From Spirochaetaceae bacterium (GTDB lineage: Bacteria > Spirochaetota > Spirochaetia > SZUA-6 > Bin103), in assembly GCA_028821475.1 (NCBI GenBank), contig JAPPGB010000032.1:97841-161840 (forward strand): a stretch of DNA of 64,000 nucleotides. The letters run 5' to 3'. A model generated the notes under the pieces. It searched no databases. It saw only the letters and a program-made list of their open reading frames with translations, and was not told the DNA's origin. Positions 43,289 to 52,768 of this stretch are shown in pieces; the first letter of the stretch is position 1, and every line of letters begins with the position of its first letter. The position numbers and the translations under genes were made by a program.

Positions 43289-43528
43289 GGCGTAAGTATA
43301 CCATAGGATTCAAAATAGCCGATTTGTCCGAGTTCTCGATGGGAGTGAAACGTCGCCCGGAAGGTCGCTGAGCGGAGCGCTGGCTGCTCCGCGGAGGTCG
43401 AGTCGTGTCTGGAGAGTCGGAAGGGCCGCGGCGGGCCGTAGCACGCCGTTATGGGCCCCGCAAATCGCGTCAAGAGGTGCGCGCAACTTTTTTCATGTTC
43501 GCGATCTGTCGGGACGGCAGGCTGCCAG

Positions 43529-43610
43529 GTCCGAAGAGCCGGCTGGTGGGCGATGCTCGGGCATCGGTTTCATCGTCTTCGATGTCACGGAGTTGACCGT
43601 ACAGACTCAT
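43529..43610 (+). promoter_or_regulatory. Hairpin leader element, copy C
   Basis: Third copy of the prp leader: GGTCCGAAGAGCCGGCTGGT, hairpin CGATGC-TCGG-GCATCG (43551-43566), TTTCATCGTCTTCGATGTCACG, then TTGACCGTACAGACTCAT. It even keeps the codons MTVQTH of prpB after a 26-base gap, but no prpB gene follows. It is a detached copy. Confidence 0.7.
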
Positions 43611-43689
43611 CAACTTCCACTCCCGGCCCAAGGCTACTGCCGGACAAGCTCCGTTGGTCGCGCTTCAAGGTGGCCGCGCCGGAGCACTC

Positions 43690-43962
43690 GCGCGCTGACC
43701 AGCCTGACCGACGATCCGGGCGCGATCATCGCGCGGTGCGAAGGACCGCGCAAGCAAGTCGACCTCATGCGGGAGACCGGGCTCTCACACCGTACGTTCT
43801 TTCGACGTAAAGCGCTTGGACCCATTGCTTCGGGCCGGGCTGATGCGCATGACCCGGTTGGACGAGCCGAACCACCCCGACCAGGCGTACGTGGCGACCG
43901 AGGCGGGTCTCGCACTCCGGCACGAATGGCGAACCGACGACGGCCGCGAGGGAGACCCATGA
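43690..43962 (+). pseudogene. C-terminal remnant of RecG-like/Schlafen-type ATP-binding protein
   Basis: The stretch GAIIARCEGPRKQVDLMRET, GLSHRTFFRRKAL and, after a one-base insertion near 43813, LDPLLRAGLMRMTRLDEPNH, AYVATEAGLAL matches the winged-helix end of AlbA/Schlafen-type (RecG-like) proteins. There is no N-terminal part, and the frame is broken. Confidence 0.6.
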
Positions 43963-44099
43963 GCCGCGGTTGCCACGTGCCGGGGTTGGTCACTGAGCAG
44001 TCTCACTGCCGTGCACCAACTTGGGCACTGCCTTCCCGCGACTCGGTCACGACACGACTCCCCGCCGACTTCCTGGGACAATGTTCACCACCCTGGAGA

Positions 44100-44138
44100 G
44101 CAGACCGCTCGTGCGTGCCGACTGCGCCCGGATGGCCG
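44100..44138 (+). repeat. Dispersed ~36-bp repeat, copy 2
   Basis: Matches the copy at 37.41 kb: AGCAGACCGCTCGTGCGTGC followed by a second conserved half (TGCGCCCGGAT). Intergenic. Confidence 0.55.
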
Positions 44139-44271
44139 GCGGGAACGGCGGGTGCGGCGGGGTGCGGCGGGTGTTGTCGCTTGCCGGGCGTGCGGGGTTG
44201 GGGGTAGGCTGCCCCGGCAAATCGACGGGCGGGCCGCGGGGCGGGCCGCTCACGCCAAGAAAGGAGTAGTT

Positions 44272-46185
44272 ATGAGAGTTACCGCGATGCGGACAGTGGG
44301 CGCCGTGCTGGCGCTGGCCGTGCTGGCCGGGGGCGCCGCCTGGGCGCAGATGTACAACGAGGCGCCGATGCTGGCGGCGATGGTCAGGGCAGGGGAGCTG
44401 CCGCCGGTGGACGAGCGGCTGCCGGCCAATCCGCTGGTGGTGGAGCCGTTCGACTCGATCGGCACCTACGGCGGCACCCTGCGCATGATGGACGTGTCGG
44501 ACCGCATGTCGATCGGCCTGCGCGTGCGCCACACCGGCCTGTTCCGCTACAACCAGACCGCCAGCGCGTTCGAGCCGGACCTGGCCGAGAGCCACGCCTG
44601 GTCGAACAACAACCGCACGCTCACCCTGAAGCTGCGCGAGGGACTGCGCTGGTCGGATGGCGAGCCGTTCACGACGGCCGACATGCTGTTCAAGTGGGAG
44701 CAGGACATGCTCAACGAGGATCTCACCTCCAGCCTCGATCCGTTCTACACGCTCGGCGGCGAGCGCGCGGTCTGGGAGGCGATTGACGATTCCACGCTGA
44801 GCATCACCTGGGCCGCCCCCAACCCGGTGGCCATGGACCGCTACGGGCGCACCCACTTTTCCGGCGACAACGTGCTGTTCCTGCCGGCGCACTACATGGA
44901 GCAGTTTCACGCCGGCTTCAACGACGACGCCGCGGCGCTGGCCGCCGAGAAGGGGTACGAGGACTGGCAGCAGATGTTCCGGGCGCACGGCACCCAGGGC
45001 TACACCCAGTCGGCGGTGATCATCGGCCGCCCCTACCTGGACATGCACACGCCGGAGGTGGTGGAGAGCGACCGCGTGCAACTGGTGCGCAACGCCTACT
45101 ACCACCACGTCGACACGGCCAACAACCAGCTTCCCTACATCGACCGGTTCGAGGTGAGGCACGTCGGTGACCTGGACCTGTACGACCTGAAGGCGTCGGC
45201 GGGCGAGGTCGACTTCGCCGCCTACTACACCTCGGCACCGAGCCTGCCCACCTACCGCGCCGGCGAGCAGCAGGGCGCCTACCAGACGATCATCGCGCAG
45301 TCGCTGCGCACCGCCGAGCTGGTGCTGTTCCTGAACCAGAACATCGAGGATCCGGTGCTGAACGAGCTGTTCGGCAACCTGGACTTCCGCGTCGGCCTGT
45401 CGGTGGCCCTGAACCGCCCGCAGATGAACGACATCGTGTTCTTCGGCATGGGCGACGCGCATCCGGCGACGCCGCTGAACACCATGGAGTTCTTCGATCA
45501 CGCCTGGTACAACGACAACCTGTCCTACGATCCGGAGCGCGCCAACCGGCTGCTCGACTCCGTGGGCCTGACCGCCCGCGACGGCGACGGCTTTCGCCTG
45601 CGCCCCGACGACGGCAGCCGGCTCAGCCTGGTGATCGAGATCGGCGTGCTGGAGGGTCCGAAGCAGGCGATCTGCGAGCTGATCGCCAACGACTGGCGGC
45701 AGGTGGGCATCGATGGCGCCTGCAAGGTGATCGACGGTGCGCTGCTCAGGGAACGGCTGGACACCAACCAGACGGCGATCTCGACCTGGCACCTGGGGCG
45801 CACCACGCTGCTCGGGCGCGGCACGCCCGACCAGTTCGCGTTCGAACGCTGCGCCGCCAACAACTGGGGGCGGCAGTGGTGCTTCTGGTTCGTGTCCGGC
45901 GGCGACGCCGGCATCGAGCCGCCCGACCACATCAAGGCGCTCAACGAGCGCTGGCAGTCGTTCAAGCAGGCCGCCACCGGCACGCCGGAAGCGGTCGAGC
46001 TCGGCAAGGACTACTTCGTGTTCTTCGCCGACGAGCTGCCGATGATCCCGACCATCGGCCTGGCGCCGCACCCGGTGGTGATCCACAACCGCCTGCGGAA
46101 CGTTCCCAAGGACAACATCTTCTGGGGCTCGGACACCAACTTCTACGCCCCGTACAAGCCGGAACAGTGGTATATCGCCGAGTAG
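44272..46185 (+). CDS. ABC transporter peptide/oligosaccharide-binding protein (SBP_bac_5)
   Basis: A 637-residue secreted family-5 binding protein with signal peptide (VLALAVLAGGAAWAQ). Seen: GLFRYNQTASAFEPDLAESH, LREGLRWSDGEPFTTADMLF and the C-terminal lobe. Its AAGGAG site before ATG 44272 decides the start over a longer frame. Such proteins bind peptides, opines or oligosaccharides; neighbouring sulfatases suggest a sulfated sugar or glycopeptide, but that is inference. Confidence 0.92.
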   Translation: MRVTAMRTVGAVLALAVLAGGAAWAQMYNEAPMLAAMVRAGELPPVDERLPANPLVVEPFDSIGTYGGTLRMMDVSDRMSIGLRVRHTGLFRYNQTASAFEPDLAESHAWSNNNRTLTLKLREGLRWSDGEPFTTADMLFKWEQDMLNEDLTSSLDPFYTLGGERAVWEAIDDSTLSITWAAPNPVAMDRYGRTHFSGDNVLFLPAHYMEQFHAGFNDDAAALAAEKGYEDWQQMFRAHGTQGYTQSAVIIGRPYLDMHTPEVVESDRVQLVRNAYYHHVDTANNQLPYIDRFEVRHVGDLDLYDLKASAGEVDFAAYYTSAPSLPTYRAGEQQGAYQTIIAQSLRTAELVLFLNQNIEDPVLNELFGNLDFRVGLSVALNRPQMNDIVFFGMGDAHPATPLNTMEFFDHAWYNDNLSYDPERANRLLDSVGLTARDGDGFRLRPDDGSRLSLVIEIGVLEGPKQAICELIANDWRQVGIDGACKVIDGALLRERLDTNQTAISTWHLGRTTLLGRGTPDQFAFERCAANNWGRQWCFWFVSGGDAGIEPPDHIKALNERWQSFKQAATGTPEAVELGKDYFVFFADELPMIPTIGLAPHPVVIHNRLRNVPKDNIFWGSDTNFYAPYKPEQWYIAE

Positions 46186-46296
46186 CGCAATTCCATGGCG
46201 TGATCCCGCACCGCGGGAGGCGCCATTTGCCGCACTGACATCCGGGGAGAGTGGGCGGCGGCCGTGCCGTTCATTCTCCCCTTTCTCGTCACGCAC

Positions 46297-47292
46297 ATGA
46301 ACTACACCTCGTATCTGCTGCGCCGCCTGCTCTACATGGTGGTGACCCTCGCCGTCATCAGCGTGCTGATCTACGTCGTGATCCAGTTGCCGCCGGGCGA
46401 CGCCGTGGACACCATCGTCGCACAGCGGGAGTCGGAGGGGGACGTGATCACCGAGGCCGAGGAGCTGGAATTGCGCCGCCAGTACGGCCTGGACCGCCCG
46501 CTGGTGGTGCAGTACGCCGATTGGGTGGTCGAGTTCCTGTCCGGCGAGATGGGGCGCTCGATCCGCGGCGTGCCGGTGAACGACCTGATCGCCGAACGGC
46601 TCGGCGGCACCATCATGCTGTCGCTGATCAGCATCCTGTTCACCTACCTGGTGGCAATCCCGATCGGCATCTACAGCGCCACCCACCAGTACAGCCTGGC
46701 CGACTACGGCCTCACCACCCTGGGCTTCATCGGCCTGGCGACGCCCAACTTCCTGCTCGGGCTGATCCTGCTGTACGTGTTCTACAAGTTCTTCGGACTC
46801 AGCATCGGCGGCTTCTATACGCCCGGCATGGAGGAGCAACCGTGGAGCCTGGCCAAGCTGTTCGACCTGATCGGCCACCTGTGGATCCCGGTGATCGTGA
46901 TCGGCACCGCCGCCACCGCCGGCACCATCCGGGTGATGCGCGGCACGCTGCTGGACGAACTGGGCAAGCAGTACGTGATCACGGCGCGCGCCAAGGGGCT
47001 CGCGGAACCGCGCGTAATCTTCAAGTACCCGGTGCGGCTGGCGCTGAACCCGATGGTGAGCGGGGTGGGCAACGTCCTGCCGGAGCTGATCAGCGGCGAG
47101 ACCATCGTGGCCATCGTGCTCGGCCTGCCGACCCTCGGTCCGCTGATGTACGCCGCCGTGCGCACCCAGGACATCAACCTGTCGGGCAGCGTGCTGCTGG
47201 TGATCAGCGCGCTGGCCGTGATCGGGGTGCTGATTTCGGACATCCTGCTGGTGGTCGTGGACCCGCGCATCTCCTACGAGCGCAAGGGCTGA
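46297..47292 (+). CDS. ABC transporter permease (DppB/OppB-like)
   Basis: A 331-residue inner-membrane permease with six helices, opening MNYTSYLLRRLLYMVVTL and carrying the EAA-type loop TARAKGLAEPRVIFKYPVR and NPMVSG. A longer start at GTG 46264 exists. It pairs with the next permease and the binding protein upstream. Confidence 0.92.
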   Translation: MNYTSYLLRRLLYMVVTLAVISVLIYVVIQLPPGDAVDTIVAQRESEGDVITEAEELELRRQYGLDRPLVVQYADWVVEFLSGEMGRSIRGVPVNDLIAERLGGTIMLSLISILFTYLVAIPIGIYSATHQYSLADYGLTTLGFIGLATPNFLLGLILLYVFYKFFGLSIGGFYTPGMEEQPWSLAKLFDLIGHLWIPVIVIGTAATAGTIRVMRGTLLDELGKQYVITARAKGLAEPRVIFKYPVRLALNPMVSGVGNVLPELISGETIVAIVLGLPTLGPLMYAAVRTQDINLSGSVLLVISALAVIGVLISDILLVVVDPRISYERKG

Positions 47293-47293
47293 C

Positions 47294-48445
47294 ATGGCGA
47301 CCGACCGCGCCCCTGCCGTGAACCGCGCCGAAGCGCAAACCACCAGCGCGGAGGAGCGCTACTACATCGCCTCGCAGCGGCAGTTGATGTGGCGCAAGTT
47401 CCGCAAGCACCGCATGGCGGTGATCGCCGGCGCCATCCTGCTGCTGGCCTACCTGGTGGCGTTCACCTACGAGTTCTGCGCCCCCTACGGTTCGCTCACC
47501 CAGCATGAAGGCTACGTGCAGGCGCCGCCGACGCGCATCCGCCTGATCGATGCCGACGGGCGCCTGCGCCGGCCGTTCGTGTACGGCCTCACCGGGCAGG
47601 TGAACCTGGAGACCTTTCAGCGCGAGTTCGTTGAGGACCAGGCGGTGATCCATCCGCTGCGTTTCCTGGCCCGTGGCGAGCCGTACCGCTTCTGGGGATC
47701 GCTCGACGGCGACCTGCACCTGTTCGACGCCGGCGACGGGCGGGTGTTCCTGCTGGGCACCGACGAACTCGGCCGCGATCTGTTCTCGCGCATCCTGGCC
47801 GGCAGCCGGGTGAGCCTGACCATCGGCCTGGTGGGGGTGATGATCAGCTTCGTGCTCGGCTGCCTGCTTGGCGGCATCTCCGGCTACTTCGGCGGCCTGC
47901 CCGACCTGCTCATCCAGCGCCTGATCGAGATCTTCAACTCGATCCCCGGCATACCGCTGTGGATGGCGCTGAGCGCGGTGATCCCGGTGGACTGGCCGGT
48001 GCTGCGCACCTACTTCACCATCACCCTGATCCTGTCGGTGCTCGGCTGGACCGGGGTGGCGCGCGTGGTGCGCGGCAAGCTGCTGGAGCTGCGCGAGTAC
48101 GACTACGTGACCGCCGCCCGGCTGGCCGGCACGCGCGCCGGTACCATCATCGCCACCCACCTGCTGCCCGGCTTCCTGAGCTACCTGATCGTGCGCCTCA
48201 CCCTGGCGATCCCCGGCATGATCCTGGGCGAGACGGCGCTCAGCTTCCTGGGGCTCGGCATCCAGCCGCCGGCGGTGAGTTGGGGAACGCTGCTGCGCGG
48301 GGCACAGAACGTGACCAGCATCGCCATCTATCCGTGGCTGCTGACCCCGGCGCTGTTCGTGATCGTGGCGGTGCTGCTGTACAACTTCGTCGGCGACGGC
48401 CTGCGCGATGCCGCCGACCCCTACGCCATGAGCGGCCGGGGGTAG
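47294..48445 (+). CDS. ABC transporter permease (DppC/OppC-like)
   Basis: A 383-residue permease with an N-terminal helix (AVIAGAILLLAYLVAFTYEF), a long extracytoplasmic insert of about 120 residues, LLGTDELGRDLFSRILAGSR and the EAA loop TAARLAGTRAGTIIATHLLP. It starts two bases after its partner. No OppD/F ATPases follow; they must be supplied from elsewhere. Confidence 0.92.
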   Translation: MATDRAPAVNRAEAQTTSAEERYYIASQRQLMWRKFRKHRMAVIAGAILLLAYLVAFTYEFCAPYGSLTQHEGYVQAPPTRIRLIDADGRLRRPFVYGLTGQVNLETFQREFVEDQAVIHPLRFLARGEPYRFWGSLDGDLHLFDAGDGRVFLLGTDELGRDLFSRILAGSRVSLTIGLVGVMISFVLGCLLGGISGYFGGLPDLLIQRLIEIFNSIPGIPLWMALSAVIPVDWPVLRTYFTITLILSVLGWTGVARVVRGKLLELREYDYVTAARLAGTRAGTIIATHLLPGFLSYLIVRLTLAIPGMILGETALSFLGLGIQPPAVSWGTLLRGAQNVTSIAIYPWLLTPALFVIVAVLLYNFVGDGLRDAADPYAMSGRG

Positions 48446-48474
48446 TGGAGGGTAGCCGGCGCGCGTGCGCCACC

Positions 48475-49905
48475 ATGGGTAACGGATTGAAGTCGCCGCA
48501 CATCCTGTTCGTCCTGGTCGACTAGATGCGGGCGGACGCCCTTGGGCAGGCCACCCCTGCGCTCAACGCGCTGGCGCGGCGCGGGGTGCGGTTCGAGAAC
48601 TGCTACTGCGCGGCCACGCTGTGCTCGCCGTCCCGCAACAGCATCGTCACCGGGCTGTTTCCCGGTCAGCACGGAGTGTGCGGCAACATGGGCGACCCGA
48701 TCGCGGCAGACCTGCGCGCCGACACCCATGCCCGCCACCTGCAGGAGTTGGGCTACCACACCGCCTACGTCGGCAAGCACCACTACGTCGACCGCTCCGG
48801 GCTGGCGTATGACCTGGTCGACGATGACCCGCTGCTGCGGGAGTACGGGTACCACCACGTCTGGCAGGTGGGCGACGTGGCCGACGCGCGCCGCGGAGCG
48901 GACCGGTTCACTCGCCACCTGGCCGAGCGCGGCCTGTTGGCGGAGTGGCGCCGCGAGGTCGGTGCCGGTTACGTGGCCGGCAGCGACCCGGGCAACACCA
49001 CCGACGGCTACATCGGCGAATCGGCGCAGCGCTACCTGCAGTCGTACGAGGGCGGCGCGCCGCTGTTTCTCACCGTCGGCTTCGTCGGCCCGCACGGACC
49101 GTACTGGTCCCCGGAGCCGTACGCGAGCATGTTCGCACCAGAGCAGGTGGCCGAGCCGGTGGGCGTTCGCGGCCGCGTGCGCACCGGCAGCGACCTCTAC
49201 GGCGCCCGCGACCTGGCCCGCAGCGGCAGCCTGGACGACCCGGCGATCGTCGATCGGTTCCGCCGCCAGCGCGCCGCCAGCCTGGGGATGGTGGCGTTCA
49301 TCGACCACCAGGTCGACCGCCTCCTGCGGGTACTGGCGCAGCGTGGCTGGATCGACGACACCCTGGTCGTGTTCACCTCCGACCACGGCAACCTGCTCGG
49401 GGATCACGGGCTGGAGGGCAAGCGCTTCTTCCACGAGCCGGTGAGCCGCGTGCCGCTGCTGATGGCCGGGCCGGGCGTGACCGGCGACCGCCGCGTGGGG
49501 ATGACCACCGCCCGCGAGCTGGCCAGCGGCGTGGATCTTTACCCCACCTTCCTGGATGCCGCCGGGGCCGCGCGGCCAGGCGGAGATCGCGCTCGCGAAG
49601 GGATCAGCCTGCTCGGGCTCCTGCGCGGGCAGGCCGCCCCGCGCCGCGAGGTGTTCTCGGAGCTGGGCACGGCGATGATGATTCGCGATGCCCGTCACAA
49701 GCTGGTCTACGACCCCGAACAGGGCGGCGTGCTGGAACTTTACGACCTGCGCCGTGACCCGTGGGAGCTGCACAACCTCGCCGGCAGCGCCGGGTGCCGC
49801 GGCCTGGAGGCGGAGCTGATCGACCGGATGCTGGCGCGCATGATCCGTCTGACCCACTACAGCCACCTGAAGGAGCGCATCAACTTCCAGCAGGTGCGGG
49901 TGTGA
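48475..49905 (+). pseudogene. Sulfatase gene with in-frame amber codon
   Basis: ATG 48475 reads SPHILFVLVD, then TAG at 48523-48525, then MRADALGQATPALNALARRG. Sulfatases have a Gln here (VD-Q-MRAD), so CAG has become TAG. Downstream is intact for 459 residues with formylglycine motif CSPSRNSIVTG, VGKHHY and FTSDHGN. Restarting at ATG 48526 would remove the first metal-ligand Asp. Either it is a fresh pseudogene or the amber codon is read through. Confidence 0.85.
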
Positions 49906-50231
49906 GCCGGCCGCGGAGCGCGCCCAACGTCGTGCTCATCCTGACCGACGACCAGGGCTATGGCGACCTGGGCGTATACGGCAATCCGGCCGTGCAGACC
50001 CCGCACCTGGACGCGTTCGCCCGGCAGGGCATCCGCCTGGACCAGCACTACTCCGGGGCACCCCTGTGCGCCCCGGCCAGGGCGGCGCTGCTCACCGGCC
50101 GCTACCACCAGCGCACCGGGGCGCTCAGCGTGGAGTCGAACCGCGGCATGGACCGCATCGCCCCGCGCGAGGCGACGGTCGCCGACCTGTTCAAGACGGC
50201 GGGATACGCCACCGGAATGGTCGGCAAGTGG
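49902..50231 (+). pseudogene. Sulfatase gene truncated at a palindromic junction
   Basis: From GTG 49902, which overlaps the upstream stop (GTGA), 110 residues match sulfatases: NVVLILTDDQGYGDLGVYGN, formylglycine motif CAPARAALLTGR and GMVGKW. At the Trp the sequence enters a perfect palindrome and then reads antisense of the sialidase-like gene, giving a meaningless tail to 50480. About three quarters of the enzyme is missing. Confidence 0.85.
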
Positions 50232-51499
50232 CTATTACCGGAACGTTCCGGTAATAGCCACTCGTCGTCCAGCCGCTTGCCGAGCAGGAACCCCTTGCGG
50301 TCCGGGTACCAGAGCACTCGCCGGCCGGCTACGTGGGTCATGCTCACGTACGCGGCCGACTCGAAGCGGCCCTGGTCGGGCGGACCCCACGGCACGGCGT
50401 CGTTGTCGATCAGCAGCCGCGCTTCGCCCCACCAGATCGGCTGCTCGGCGTCGGGACGGAACTCCCCGACGCAGGCGTAGGTGGGACGCCGGTTGCGCAC
50501 GTGCCAGCGGTCGTCGGCGCCGAAGGCGTAGCCGTCGTTGTCGTGGAAGAGCAGCAGGTACCGCCGGTCGCCGAGGCTGAACACCGGGCACGGTGAGCAG
50601 GGATGCCGGAGCTTCGGGCCGACGTCGCGCGTGCGCAACGGCCGCGCCTCGTCCCAGGTCCGTCCCTGGTCCGCGGAGACCGCGTACCACACCTCGCCCA
50701 GGTTGGTGCGGATGGCCATGAAGAGCCTGCCGTCCGGCAGGTCCACCAAGTACGGCTCCTGGGCGAACGAGGCGCCGGCCACGCGTTCGTGCGGCGCCGT
50801 CACCGGGGCGTCCCGGTTGAGCCAGGAGAGCTCCAGCCGGTCGGGTGGCGGCGAGTCGTGCAGGTTCTCCACCCGCATCAGCTCAACGTGACTGTACCGT
50901 TCCTTGAATCGCGCCGTGCCGGCCGGCACCCGCTGGTTGCCCGCCCAGTGGGTGAACGGAATCAGGATCTGGCCGGCGGCAGTCCGGTGCATGCCGCTGC
51001 AGCCGATCCAGCGCACCGGCTCACGCTCGGGGTCGGGGCTGTCGATGGCCGACGGCGGCAATGGCAGGGTGCAGCGCGGCGACCAGGAGCTGCCCCGGTC
51101 GTCCGAGTAGCGGCAGTACAGGCCGCCGGTGTAGCCCGCCGACGGATGGCAGAGCGGGTACAGCAGGTACACGCGTCCGTCGGGCGACTCCAGGGGTACC
51201 TGCCACGCCGCGGGCTGGCCGTCGCCGCCGACGCCGCGACCGTCCACCCACACCAAGGGCGACCAGGAGTCGCCCCCGTCGGTGCTGCGCTTTACGCCGA
51301 TGCGCATGAGACAGGGAGCGTCGAGCCGCTCCGCCGTCCAGGTGGCCAGCAGCGAGCCGTCGCCGAGGGGGTGGACGAGGATGTGCTCGTTCAGCCAGTA
51401 GAACTCCTCGTCGTCCCAGCGACGCTCCTCGCCGCCGGTCGGATCGTGAATGACAAGGTCGGGGCGGGTGCGGTAGAGCTCGCGGGGATCGGCAGTCAC
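50102..51499 (-). pseudogene. Sialidase/BNR-repeat protein with replaced C-terminus
   Basis: From GTG 51499 the protein shows Asp-box repeats (STDGGDSWSPLVW, YSDDRGSSWSPRC, SADQGRTWDEA) of the sialidase six-bladed propeller and runs to GKRLDDEW near 50258. There it meets the same palindrome as the sulfatase, and the remaining 52 codons are antisense sulfatase sequence. No signal peptide. The family would hydrolyse sialic or related sugars; this copy has probably lost its end. Confidence 0.8.
50227..50262. repeat. Perfect 36-bp palindrome at a gene-gene junction
   Basis: The half-site AGTGGCTATTACCGGAAC is followed directly by its reverse complement, with no spacer. Both flanking genes read through it as WLLPERSGNSH because the sequence is identical on both strands. 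No T-run flanks it. Confidence 0.95.
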
Positions 51500-51629
51500 G
51501 GGCGTGAATCCGATTATAGCGCGCCGTTGCCCTCGGAGGAACACGCCAGGGTCAGGGGGCAGCCTTGCCGTCGCCGGTTGACCGCCACTATGCTGCGCGT
51601 GGCGCCATGGGCGGGAAAGGAGGACGGAG

Positions 51630-52706
51630 ATGCAACGACCGGTTCGTCTGGGCCTGATCGGTTGCGGGGGGATCGTGCGGCAGAGCCACGCGCCGGGGTA
51701 CCGTGCGACTCCCGACCTGGTGCGGGTGAGCGCGCTGGCCGACCCGGTGGCGGACAACCTGGCGCAGATGGGCGAGTTGCTGGCGGTGTCACCCGAGCGG
51801 CGCTACACCGACCATCGGCAGATGCTGGAGCACGCCGAGTTGGACGCGGTCACGATCGCCACGCCGCACCACCTGCATGCCGAACACGCGATCGACGCGG
51901 CCGAGGCGGGCGTGGCGGTGATCAGCGAGAAGCCGATGGCCACCTCGGTGGAGCAGGCCGAGGAGGTGCTGGCGGCGGTGGAGCGCCACGGCGTGCCCTA
52001 CGCGGTGGTGCACAATTTCCTGTTCACGCCGGGCATGGAGCGGGCGCGGGAGCTGCTGGCCGAGGGCGCCGTGGGGGCACCCTTCTTCGGCCGCGCCAAG
52101 TCGCTGTTCAACAAGACCGACGACCGCGCCGACCCCAACAACGAGTGGCGTGCCTCGCGCGCCGCCGGGGGCGGCGCCATCAACGACACCGCCTACCACG
52201 AGATCTACCTGCTGGAGACGCTGGTAGGCGCGCCGGTGCGCTACGTGGAGGCGCGCGTGGCCACGCAGCACTTCGCCTTCGACGTGGACGACCTGGCGCT
52301 GCTGCTGCTGGAGCACGAGGGCGGCGCCCTGTCCACGGTGGCCACCTCCTGGTGCGTCCCCGGCGACGGCGGAGCCGGCGCTCGCGACGCCGGCGAGAGC
52401 GCCAACCTGGCCGAGGCACAGGGCCCGGCCGGCGGGGTGCGCGTGATGCGCCGCGGGCGCGGGCTGTGGCAGTATGCGCGCGATACCCGGCGCTGGCACG
52501 AGGTGGCGCTGCCGCCGCAGCCGGCGTGGGCGGAGAGCGGCCACGGGCGCTACTTCGCCGCCACCTTCGAGGCCCTCGCCGCGGGCAGCCCGCCCCCGAT
52601 CGGCGGCGGGCTGGCCCTGCACAACCTGCGCATCGTCGCCGCTGCCCGCCGCGCCAGCGCCGAACGCCGCGCCGTGGAGCTGCCGCCGCCGGACGCCGCC
52701 GGCTGA
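51630..52706 (+). CDS. Gfo/Idh/MocA-family oxidoreductase
   Basis: A 358-residue NAD(P)-dependent oxidoreductase. It opens with LGLIGCGGIVRQSHAPGY (Rossmann glycine motif), has the EKPMA motif with the catalytic Lys and a DTAYHEIYLLETL helix carrying the His. These enzymes act on sugars or inositols, fitting the sulfatase/sialidase setting. The amidohydrolase starts 62 bases later and is likely co-transcribed. Confidence 0.92.
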   Translation: MQRPVRLGLIGCGGIVRQSHAPGYRATPDLVRVSALADPVADNLAQMGELLAVSPERRYTDHRQMLEHAELDAVTIATPHHLHAEHAIDAAEAGVAVISEKPMATSVEQAEEVLAAVERHGVPYAVVHNFLFTPGMERARELLAEGAVGAPFFGRAKSLFNKTDDRADPNNEWRASRAAGGGAINDTAYHEIYLLETLVGAPVRYVEARVATQHFAFDVDDLALLLLEHEGGALSTVATSWCVPGDGGAGARDAGESANLAEAQGPAGGVRVMRRGRGLWQYARDTRRWHEVALPPQPAWAESGHGRYFAATFEALAAGSPPPIGGGLALHNLRIVAAARRASAERRAVELPPPDAAG

Positions 52707-52768
52707 GCGGAACACCCGGCACGCGACCCCCGAGCAACCGAGCAACCGAGCTTCAAGGAGGAGCAACC

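Larger units (their letters stand above)
43289..44271. other. 983-bp stretch without an intact gene
   Basis: It holds, left to right, leader copy C, a RecG-like/Schlafen-type C-terminal remnant and a dispersed repeat. The remainder shows nothing recognisable. It should also contain the promoter of the peptide-type transporter genes. Confidence 0.6.

Noticed and set aside
42161..43306. A plus-strand gene over the HNH region
   Set aside because: Only the 360-bp inverted part looks like protein; on either side the plus-strand frame is antisense, so it is not a separate gene.
44047..47343. A 1098-codon open frame on the minus strand
   Set aside because: It is opposite the binding-protein and permease genes, His/Arg/Val/Gln-rich, a high-GC shadow with no family features.
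50603..52768. Long plus-strand frame before the amidohydrolase
   Set aside because: It is antisense of the sialidase-like gene and a shifted frame of the oxidoreductase; the real start is 52769 with a ribosome site.
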